A model generated the notes under the pieces. The model was not told where the DNA came from, did not search any database, and saw nothing but the letters and a program-made list of their open reading frames with translations. The position numbers were made by a program, and so were the translations under genes. Positions 47,301-56,564 of a stretch of 64,000 nucleotides of DNA are shown one piece after another; the stretch's first letter is position 1; every line of letters begins with the position of its first letter. The DNA comes from Ditylenchus dipsaci (Eukaryota > Nematoda > Chromadorea > Rhabditida > Anguinidae): assembly GCA_004194705.1 (NCBI GenBank), contig SADC01000706.1, positions 124,001 to 188,000 on the forward strand, written 5' to 3'.

Positions 47301-50300
47301 AGCCATAATAATATCTGGTCCCTAATTCGGTTTGTTCACTAAAATAAGGTTAGGTTCTTTTCGAATCTAGCATAGAATTAAGCATGAGGATCTAGAGATC
47401 CTCCTATCTATTTTTTTTTAATTTTTTGAATTAAATTAAATTTTAAAATTTTTTAATTAACATTTATATAAAGTTCTTTGGTAAGTTGTAAAATTTGAAT
47501 TTATAATTTATAAAAAACGCATCAAATAATTTCATGTGAATTTTTCGCTGCTTTTTCTGGCAGCTAATTACTCTTATTTGGCCGCAATTTTTCCAAACAC
47601 AAAAAGTCAAAAAACTCTAAACTTTTGACGTGAGATGCAAATTCTGACTTATATCATCTTTACGTGATTTTCGATTTTGAGTGGAATGGTTTTAACAAAA
47701 GTTCAACTTTTGTGCAAAAAAACAAAAAAATTAACTACTTGAAAAAAAATTTGCGGTCCAAAAAAAGTACTTAGCGGCCAGAAAAAAGTACTTTTCTTTT
47801 TATAAATTTTCGACATTGAAGCTCATCAATGAATTTAAACAGTTTTGCAACTTATCGGAAGGGCGGTGGTTATTTTGTATTAATCCTAGACTTTTCTAAC
47901 AATTAGATAGACTGCAATTGAAGTTCTACCTTGTCCATTGCAATTAGCCTTATTGTCACAGTTTTCTGCAAATAATGAATTAGCTTTTTGTCACAAATAA
48001 ACAAAAAAAGACTGACGTTGTTCACATTTAGTGCCGAAAAAGCCTGGGTCACAAGCACAGCTGGGGTTGTTCTTGACCCGGTGCAGTTGCCGCGGTTGTT
48101 GCAGTCAGATCTTTCGCAGGGGATTACCTAAACTAACAGTTGACTTAGAGTTGCCAAAACAAATTCAAGCTATCACATTATTGTCAGCCAATTGGCATCT
48201 GTCTCCATACCAACCAGTGCTACAACTGCAATTGAAGTTTTGAGCTGTGCCTTCACAAATACCGTGGGAATTGCAAGCGCTGTTCTCGCAGGGGACTGCA
48301 ATAAATACATACTTAAGTAGGTGTTGCTTACTAGTTGTCTGTTACAGTTAAGTCTAACCTAACCATTCTGGAACCCCTGAAAAAAACATTGAAGCAAAGG
48401 TCTCGGTTAAAAATCATGGCTCCCTTCTCTGTATTCGCTGTCATCTTTGTCGCTTTGGCCTTCCGTATCTTCTCTTTTGTTTCGTTTTTCAGCCCTCGGT
48501 CACAGGGTATGGTGAGATTACACATGTGTTGGGGTCATTGCCGGGGGAGAAAAGTTGCTACTCAGAGTCTCACAGCCAAACAGGGTTCATTTACAAGGGA
48601 GAGACCCTGACTCTGACCGGCGGGAATTTCGATGAATTTTTAAGTGCCAATGAAGTGCCAGTTTTGCTAATTTCTGTAGGGCCTTCAGAGATGGGAAGCC
48701 AGATTTATGACTTGTAAGATTTACGAGGCACTTAGAAACGCTCTACAGATTTTCATCAAAATTCCCTTAGTTCACATTCAAGGCCCTTCTTTGTTATTCG
48801 AAATTAAATTGTGATTGGGTACATTATAGGAGAATTCACGGGACGCTACTTAAGTGACTACCCTTGAAATTATCACTGTGTAACAACAATCCAATCAAAT
48901 TAACATCTTACTAGATTCACAACGTGTGCCTGTAAATCCATTATTGCAGGTGCAGTTGAAATTGGCCTTGACTCCATTGCAAACGCCTCTGCCAGTACAG
49001 TCACTACTGTCACATGGAATCGCCTGAATGGGGTTACTTGAAAGGATTATCCATGAAAATGTTCTTTTATGGGTCTACATTGGGATCCGCAAATTGGCAG
49101 TTCGGGCCTGAGTAGCCGGTGCCGCAGTTACATGTAAAACGAGCAGTGGTGCCATTGCAAGAGCCTCTATTGTTGCAGTTTTGGTTGCTGCAACGCTCTA
49201 CAAATGTTATGAGTACTTAAAAATGGCTACCAGACAAATTCTAATATTTTTAGAATTTGTCGCGCGACATTTTCTAATATTTTAGAAAATGTCGTTTAGA
49301 ATTTGTCGCGCGACAAATTCTAAAAATATTAGAATTTGTCTGGTAGCCCTTAAAAATACAGTCGACTCTCGATACAAAAACACTCCTCAAGTTCGCTCCC
49401 GCCCAGCTGTGCAAAATTTCATGCTCATTTGCCCATTTTTTGTAACACTTTATTTTTGACCATGGGCGAAAAAATAGATCACTGCTAAATATTCATAGTC
49501 AGTAATTTTTTTAGAGTTTTTTCTAATTTATTTTTTAAAGTATTAAAAGCAGTGGTGCTTAGCCACAATTTGGTAGGTCAAGCTTTTCTTTTCGATCTTT
49601 CTGGTAAAATTTGTGATCAAAAATAGAAAAGTGTCGATTTTTAGTCAAAATCAAAGTAAATCTAAGGATGATGGTCGTTTGACCGCATAAACAGTGGCGT
49701 TTCTCGAAATTAATATTTTCAAGAACTGCCATTCAATGTATTACTTGAAAGCTCTTTTATTTTACTACAAAATGAAATGTCTCACGTTTTATCACACTGT
49801 CAAGGGGCTGAGGTACAGACGGCTGAAGTTTTAAAAAATAAAAATGACTTAAAATAATGTAGAAAGATAAGTTTTTTACGTTTCATAACTTTAACTGTCT
49901 GCATCTCAGCTCCTTAAACTTTTAATAAAACGTTGGACTTTTCATTCTGTAGAGCTTTCAAGTAATACATTGAATGGCAGTTCTTGAAAATATTAATTTA
50001 GAGAAACGCCACTGTTTATGCGGTCAAACGACCATCATCCTTAGATTTACTTTGATTTTGACTAAAAATCGACACTTTTCTATTTTTGATCACAAATTTT
50101 ACCAGAAAGATCGAAAAGAAAAGCTTGACCTACCAAATTGTGGCTAAGAACCACTGCTTTTAATACTTTAAAAAAATAAATTAGAAAAAACTCTAAAAAA
50201 ATTACTGACTATGAATATTTAGCAGTGATCTATTTTTTCGCCCATGGTCAAAAATAAAGTGTTACAAAAAATGGGCAAATGAGCATAAAATTTTGCACAG

Positions 50301-51390
50301 CTGACATAACTGTTAACGACGTTAGATAGAGAAGGAAAAATTCTACAAAAAAGCAGCAAGACAAAACTATATTGAAAATTATAATACAGTCAAACCTCGA
50401 TATAACGACACTCCCAAAAGTTCGTTCCCGCCTATGGTCCGACACTTTTTTCAACCCAATTTTCGAATGTTTTTGTCAGTTCTGTTTTTACAGTCTGGTC
50501 TCATATATCGTGAGGATTACGATTTTGCCGATCGTTTTTTTGAAAAGAGAATAAATTTTGGGTTAAAAAAGTCAAAACTCGATATAACGACACCTGTTTT
50601 CAAAAAATCGGCAAAAATCGTAATCCTCACGATATTTGGGACCAGACTGTAAAAACAGAACTGACAAAAACATTCAAAAATTGGGTTGAAAAAAAGTGTC
50701 CGACCCTAGGCGGAAACAAACTTTTGGGGGTGTCGTCATATCGAGGTTTGACTGTAGTCATAAATTTGTGATTGAAGAAACCTTTTCTTGTAAAATTGAG
50801 TGATCCATTTTTTGACCGCTACAGTATCTGGTTGTGCTTTTTTAATGTCAATACTTATTTCAATAATCGCGTAGCTGACATTTTTAGTAAGCAGCGACTT
50901 ACGTTGTTCACAACGCACTCCAACCCAGTCACTGTCGCAAGCACATTGAGGGTAAGCTCTGAAAATTAAAATTTACTTTTATAAAAGTATAAACTTCAGG
51001 ATTTAACCAGCCTTGTTCCAGTGCAATTGCCATGATTAGTGCAGTCTCCTCGGCCACAATTTTCTTTCTTCAAACATTTCAAAATGAATAAAAACATAGA
51101 AGTGCAGCAAAATGACCACCCCTTGATCCAAATTTTCACATTTGGTGCCATAGTATGGCGAGTTGCACTGGCAGGTGAAGGATTGTTTAGTGCCTGTACA
51201 ACTGCCATGTCCATTGCAATCATTGGCATCACAAAGTTCTTAAAAAATATTACATAGTTGTTGTAAATAATAGAAAATCTCACGAAAATTGCAGGTGGGA
51301 CCAGTGTAGGAAGTGTCGCAATAGCAGGTCACGAGTACTTGGTTCCAATGCATTCGCCTTTGTTGTTGCAATTACTTCGATCGCATGGAA
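38399..51390 (-). CDS. C-terminal part of a large EGF-repeat protein (15 EGF-like domains)
   Basis: Predicted exons from the 5' side: 51390-51284, 51238-51120, 51067-51012, 50958-50903, 49197-49079, 49023-48912, 48295-48177, 48127-48017, 47965-47930, 45686-45601, 45554-45443, 45395-45328, 44544-44491, 44434-44323, 43534-43413, 43347-43144, 39065-38950 and 38897-38399. Domains follow C-x4-C-x5-C-x8-C-x-C-x8-C, for example PCDSSDCTGRGVCNG and LCDANDCNGHGSCTG. Several domains are split by an intron in the middle. Single-base insertions are needed in the exons near 51320, 48060 and 43470, and twice in the last exon. The C terminus is Gly/Asn-rich with a repeated VTLANGTIITLP-like motif, then RIRYRYHANANANG. 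There is no transmembrane segment, so it is probably extracellular: matrix, adhesive or cuticle-like. The start is not in this stretch; splice phase points to 60250. Confidence 0.8.
39066..43143. other. 4-kb intron of the EGF gene filled with palindromes
   Basis: Inverted repeats: about 40239-40560 (AAGTGGTCGTCCACTTGGAT end, related to bases 1-90), about 41100-41300 (AAAACCTGCTTAACGAAAA), about 41577-41945 (GGACAGTTCGCACCGGTG) and 42028-42935. None encodes a protein I recognise. Confidence 0.6.
42028..42935. mobile_element. Fold-back element with arms of about 270 bp
   Basis: CACTATAGAATGCCCCCCTC at the left is mirrored by GGGGGCATTCTATAGT at the right. Both arms contain GGACCCGTCTCATTTTGATT or its inverse with few differences. 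A copy of the GATGCGCACACCCACAT repeat (42367-42650) sits in the spacer. Confidence 0.75.
44797..44929. repeat. Near-perfect palindrome of about 133 bp in an EGF-gene intron
   Basis: AGACTTTATACTTAGTTTCC at the left is mirrored at the right with almost no mismatch, and the centre is CGGTCTTCAAAGACCG. It lies in the intron that splits the tenth EGF domain of this gene part. Confidence 0.8.
46136..47303. mobile_element. Nested fold-back elements with GTCGTTGTC and CCCCGCCAAATTACTG arms
   Basis: Outer ends CTCATTTATAAACGATGTCG and its near-inverse, with arms of GTCGTTGTCGTCGCCGTTG-type units. Inside (about 46440-47190) are arms of TTACCCCGCCAAATTACTGA, the same unit family as 18404-19130. The centre has TCAGAGTTCCAGTCCGATGG and its near-inverse. 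The whole lies in one intron of the EGF gene. Confidence 0.75.
49404..50303. mobile_element. 900-bp near-perfect palindrome, recent fold-back element
   Basis: CAGCTGTGCAAAATTTCATG at the left is mirrored by CATAAAATTTTGCACAGCTG at the right. The arms match with very few differences over about 430 bases each. It interrupts or abuts a Tigger-like end at about 49361 and precedes the Tigger-like MITE at 50387-50754. It lies in an intron of the EGF gene. Confidence 0.8.
50387..50754. mobile_element. Tigger/pogo-like MITE with TA target duplication
   Basis: CAGTCAAACCTCGATATAAC and its inverse bound the element, flanked by TA. AAAAGTTCGTTCCCGCC follows the left end as in sibling copies. The two halves are palindromic. 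Confidence 0.85.
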
Positions 51391-52434
51391 CTGTCCACTT
51401 AACACACAAATACCAATAATTTGGATGTGTACAAAAAAGTTTATAGGGATTTGGTGATTTGAAACCTTTCTTTTCGCAGTTTTTAAAAACCATCGTTTAA
51501 ACTAGGGTTGAACAATTCAAAATGGTCAATTGACCGATCAATTAATATTATTTGACCGCTCGATAAGAAAGCGGTCAATTTTTCCACGCTATATTCAAAT
51601 TTATTTTGTGGGTCCTGAGTAACACCTTCAGAGTACCCCCTCCTGGTTTCCTCGACCTGGAGACCGCCTCCTGAATATCGTAACGGTAAATACCGGTATT
51701 TCCCGAGTATTTAACCATTGGTCAACCCTTTGGATCACTCTAACTAAATTAAATTAATCTAGATCAAAAGTGAGTAAAAATGTCTGAATTCTTCCTCGTA
51801 CGCTGGTTTACCCTAAGCCTAAGTTAAAAAACAACATGAGGATATAAGAATATGAAAGTTCGGACTTGTACAAGCGGAAATATGAAAATTGGGAGTTGTG
51901 TGAGATAAGATATTCGAGTCGCGGTTTCTACCAAAAATTTCGACGAATTGACCTGTCTACGAACTGACCTCGACGAATTGAATAAAGATCCTTTTTCTGC
52001 GGAAAAGTCGATTTAAGGACGTAAAAAAGTGTTCAAAAGTTGTGCTGAAAAAGTATATAAAATATAGTATGAATAAAAAAAAACATATAAAAAGAATTTT
52101 TGAGATTAGAGGGTATTGTACAATGGGTACAAAAAATTTGCATTGGTCCCTTTTGTTTGTTTACAAATAAATTTTTGATTGAGAAAATAACCGGGCAATC
52201 TCCAATAGTCGGGCAGTCTCTAATAAACGGGCACCCTAGGAGGGGATTGAGAAATAAACGGGCATGCTCGTTTATTAGAAGAAATATGGTACATTAATGT
52301 AGGTCCGATTTGGGTGGGGGGAGGGACTTATATCATAGTAGCGTCAAATTTTTTTTTCGGAACATATTGCCTTTTTCTCAATTCAAGAAAAAGGGTAGCC
52401 GTCGAAAAGAAGGCAGAGCTTATAAAAAAGGCAA

Positions 52435-53844
52435 GTCACGGCGTGTCAAATTGGTAAAAATCGCGAATAGGTTGTAGAATTCTGTTTTTCAAAAATTTTT
52501 GAAATTTTTCGAAAAAATTGAAATAATATTTTTTTTGGGATCTATTTGGAATTCTTTCAAGTTTATTTATGTAAAGAATAGCCACTGCATGTCAAATAAA
52601 TAAAAATCGCTAATAGGGAGTTTCGTGCCAAGACCAAAAAATCAAATTTCTCTCAAATTTTAGAAATTTTCCTATAACTGCCTCCAGCTAATCATTGTGA
52701 CCGTTAAAAAAAAATTTTGTGTTGCAGCTGAGTGCTTATGCCTACAAGATGCTACATAACCGATTAACTAAAGCCATAAAAAAAGTTCGCCGAAATACAT
52801 CGAAAATATGCTTTAAAACACCCATTCTTACGTCATGCCCAACATGGCGGTTTTAACTTTTTTTTACTATAATTCTTAAATTTGAATTTTTTTAGAATGA
52901 TGTCACGAAAAAAACTTTAGCTGTTGTAGCGCCTTCGCTGGGCTATCCACCAGTATGTTTATTTGCTCCCCACGATCTGGAAAAATGAAAATTCCATGCG
53001 CGGCAAAATTTAGAATATATTTGCTACCGCCAAGTTTTTTGTATAAACTTCATATGTCCGGAAAACCCCAAATTTTGAAATCACACAGAGCTTTATAAAT
53101 TCTGATCTTTTGGAGAGTGATCCGGGCTTTCATTTAAGCTAAAAATTTACAAACAGGGATAAATAAAAATCGGATATAAGCAATGCCAAACGCCAGACCT
53201 AACAGGTTTTGAGGTGGTTAAATTTACGCTAAACTTCGTCGCGCAGGCTTTACAGGCTAGAATACCGTATTTACTCTAATAGTAGCCCCCCCCCTCGTTC
53301 AAAATCGTGTTTGTGGCATAGCGTTTTTGACCCATTTCTTGAAACTGCTTTCATGCAAGTTACCACCTATTTTGTAGCCAGTGAGATGAGCTATCAAATG
53401 CGTGGTAACTTGCCTATGACAAGTTTTGAAAAAGTGGGTCTAAAACACAATGCCAAAAACACGATTTTGAATCAGGGGGGGGGGTTACTATTAGAGTAAA
53501 TACGGTAGGTAAGGTTTTTTCCCAACATCACTCTGAAAAAACCAAAAATTTAAAGCTCATAGTGAAAAAATTTAAATCGGCATTTTGGGCATTGCGTAAA
53601 AATGGGTCTTTTTAAGCTTATTGTTCGATGTATTCGGCAAACTTTTTTTATAGCCTCACGTAATCGGTTATGGGCATCTTTAAAGCTTTATCACTCAGCT
53701 GCAACACTAAAAATAGTATTCAATGATCGCAATAACTAACTAGAGACAGTAATAGGAAAATTTCCAAAATTTGAAAAAATTTCGAATTTTGCTTTTGGCG
53801 CCAAAACTTTCTATTCGTTATTTTTATTGATTTGTCACGCCGTG
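52435..53844. mobile_element. 1.4-kb fold-back element with diverged arms
   Basis: CACGGCGTGTCAAATTGG at the left is inverted as TTGATTTGTCACGCCGTG at the right. Arms can be followed inwards through GTGTTGCAGCTGAGTG and its inverse, with many differences. AAGT lies on both sides. The spacer contains the MITE at 53265-53505. Confidence 0.7.
53265..53505. mobile_element. CCGTATTTACTCTAATA-family MITE, TA target duplication
   Basis: CCGTATTTACTCTAATAGTA and its inverse, flanked by TA, with C and G tracts next to the ends. Inner arms contain GTTTTTGACCCATTTCTTG and a near-inverse. A related, less complete copy lies at about 43735-43930. Confidence 0.85.
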
Positions 53845-54068
53845 AAGTTGGGCCATGGTACGCAAAATCGATAAATTTATCGATTTCGATAAAATGATTT
53901 TGGCGTTATGTTGCCGATAAAAATCGATAAAAAGTTTTATCGATTTTTATCGATATTTTTTATCGATAAAAAACGATAAAATTTTTATCGATTTTTTACC
54001 CTTAGGATTCTTGTGCTCTTTGGTGTACATTTTCGCAGTTTGATTAAGTTTTTTTGTATGGTATAGAC

Positions 54069-54203
54069 CAGGGGTGCACCGGAACACGAAAAATATCGGA
54101 ACGGAAATCGGAATCGGAACTCCAAAAATTTCGAAATCGGAAATTGGCACCCAAAAAACACCGGAAATCGGAATCGGAAATTGGAACTTCCGGTGCACCC
54201 CTG
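54069..54203. mobile_element. Short hAT-like MITE upstream of eEF1B
   Basis: Ends CAGGGGTGCACCGGAA and its exact inverse. Flanking 8-mers GTATAGAC and GTATAGAA agree at seven of eight. The interior is made of GGAATCGGAAATCGG units. Confidence 0.85.
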
Positions 54204-54411
54204 GTATAGAAGTGTACGGAGTGTCGGTGGCCCCATTAGAGTCAGTTTTGCCTCTTTTTTCTTTTTCACTTCTTTTCTCAATAAAACCACCTAAATCACA
54301 ACGACCCTACTTCGGCCCGGAGTCGGGTCACTAATCATGTCTTGAGAAGCGTAAATAAGCCAGACCCCAAACCCTTCCTGTTTTCAGCTTCGCGTGCAAC
54401 ACTCCAAAAAT

Positions 54412-55055
54412 ATGGCTTCGGAACAGAGCAAGATTGCTGTGATGCAGACTTCCGAATCGACTGCTACTGCCGAAATTCTCAAAGAAAGCAGCGTGGAAAT
54501 TCAATTGGTTCCGGATCTGAAAGTCTTGTCTGATGAAATCTCCGCTGCTGTGGCTGGTCAGAAAGCTGATGCTGACTTCGAGCTCTTTGGCGATGATGAC
54601 AGTGAAGAGGATGAAGACAAGGAGCGCCTGGTTCAGGAGCGTCTCAAGGCCTATGCTGAAAAGAAAGCCAAGAAGCCGGGTGTCATCGCCAAGTCGACCG
54701 TCATCTACGATGTAAAGCCGTGGGACGGTAGGTGAATTGGTGTTTGCATTCATTTGTCGATTTTCTATTTGCAGATACCATTGACGTCAAGCAGATCGAA
54801 GAGAAGGTGCGTGCTATCGAGAAAGACGGGCTCGTTTGGGAACCTCTAAGGTCGTGCCAGTTGTCTATGGACTCAACAAGCTGCAGGTTTGTTTGTTGGG
54901 TCCGTGTCATGGTATAATTCTACTATTCCTTCTGTTTTCAGATCTGCTGTGTCATCGAGGACGAGAAAGTTTCAACGGACTGGCTGGAAGAGGAAATCAC
55001 TGCCAACGAAGATCTGGTTCAGTCAGTGGATGTGGTCGCTTTCAACAAGGTCTAG
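54412..55055 (+). CDS. eEF1B: Elongation factor 1-beta (eEF1B alpha-type guanine exchange factor)
   Basis: It catalyses GDP/GTP exchange on eEF1A during translation elongation in the cytoplasm. Exons: 54412-54727, 54775-54886 and 54942-55055, with introns of 47 and 55 nt. The first exon holds a non-conserved N terminus and the acidic DDDSEEDED stretch, then [18 protein letters not shown], the start of the exchange domain. Exon 2 has [19 protein letters not shown], then [14 protein letters not shown]. Exon 3 ends [17 protein letters not shown], the family's conserved C terminus. One G is missing in the GGG at 54838-54840, which shifts the frame between LVW and GTSK. Length (about 180 residues) is slightly short for the family because the N-terminal GST-like domain is reduced or absent. 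A GTTTTCAG acceptor lies 24 bases before the ATG, and AATAAA is at 55132-55137. Confidence 0.9.
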
Positions 55056-55131
55056 ACAGCTTGCCTAAAAAAACGTTCTCTACAGACTCTATTTGTTGAA
55101 ATTATTGTAGTAGGCCTGTTGTTGTCGTTTA

Positions 55132-55137
55132 AATAAA
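55132..55137 (+). terminator. Polyadenylation signal of eEF1B
   Basis: AATAAA, 77 bases after the stop codon. The bases after it up to about 55900 contain no gene I can support. Confidence 0.6.
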
Positions 55138-56564
55138 ATGTCTTCGTATTTAGTTTTTAAATCTGGGAAATGCGTGATTGGAAATGTGGTGTTCTTGTCT
55201 GCTTTTTTGAGCGAGTACCATTGTGCAGACGGTACGTGGAACGATATTCCCGTGGCTACAATATTCCCGGCCATAATATTCTCACAAGGAATCGCACCAG
55301 TTGTAACTTTTTGTAACCCAGGGCTGAAAAAAGGAACAAATGAGAGAAAATCCACCCAGTGACGAAATGACTTTTTGAAGTTTAAATTGTGTAAAATCTA
55401 TGTTTAAATTGCGTAAAGTTAAAGTTTAGGAGAAAGGTACCCGGGAGGAGGCTAGGCGGGAGGGGTAGGCAGGAGGAGGGTACACAGGAAGGTGATACCC
55501 AGGAAGGGGTAATCAGGGAGGTATGTGATGGATTATATAAAAATAAATATAAAAAAGTGCTGGATATCGGATATGCGAGGCAGCCATTAGCGTACCCAGA
55601 GGGCCAGCTGGGCCATAGTTCCCTCATCAGGATTTCTAGATTGTTTAGCCCCCCCCCCTCCCTCAGAAAATCCTGGGCACGCCTATGGATGCAGTCTTGT
55701 TATGCGGATATCAAGAACCTATTGAGTTGAGAATATGTAAATAGATTAAATAAAAAACATGATTGTGTTATCGACGACAAAATGATCATAGTCCAATTAA
55801 CGACGATTATCAATATAAAGTTGTTTCTCAAGCCTTCAAACAGCATTAGAATACTAACTTACATCAAGAGCAGCAATAAAAGATACTCATAAGACAGCAC
55901 AAAAACATGTTAGAGATTAGCAGTTTTGAAAATAAAGACCAAAGAGTAGGCGAATCCTGAGGATAAAAAATCGATAAAAATCGATAAATTTTTTTTATCG
56001 ATTTTTATCGATTTTTTTGAATAATTCTCGTTTGAATCGATTTTATCGAAATCGATAAACTTATCGATTTTGCGTACCATGAGTTGGGCACCCTGGTATA
56101 TAGGATTTTCACTATCGCATAATCACTACCATATATTCCCTCGTGAGATAAATTTTTTTTACAATTGACCGCTTTCAGTCAATTGACCTACTTTTTTATT
56201 GGCCAGTCAATTGTGCAATCCTAGTTTTAACTAACTGTTTAACACTTACAAGTTGAGGATCACAAAAATGCAGACAGTTCACAAATATCAAAATAAAAAG
56301 CAATTTTCTGAACTCCAGAAAAATATTGTAGCCCATAGGAGGGACAGTACTTGTATGTCTAGTGTTTTTTTTAATAAATGTAAAAAATAAATACTTTAAT
56401 TATTGGTATATGAAATTGGAAAAAGGGTTGTGATAAGCAGTTAAAAGAAATCGGCTTGGGTGTGTCATATTTAATTCAATATCTATCATTCCCCTCAACA
56501 GTTGAGCAAATAGCTCAGGTTTCAGAAATATTTTAATATAGTGACTTGATGTTGAACAATCAAA

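Larger units (their letters stand above)
51503..56223. mobile_element. hAT-like composite block enclosing eEF1B
   Basis: The left end TAGGGTTGAACAATT and the inverse of TAGGATTGCACAATTGAC at the right are followed by matching GGTCAATTGAC and AAAGCGGTCAATT words. Flanking 8-mers GTTTAAAC (51495-51502) and GTTTTAAC (56224-56231) agree at seven of eight. Inside are a fold-back (about 52435-53844), a second pair of inverted arms made of ATCGATAAA units (about 53848-54050 and 55905-56091), a small hAT-like MITE (54069-54203) and the eEF1B gene. The simplest reading is that the gene sits in transposon-bounded DNA. Confidence 0.7.

Noticed and set aside
54331..54753. 140-residue minus-strand frame
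   Set aside because: It is the antisense shadow of the first exon of eEF1B.
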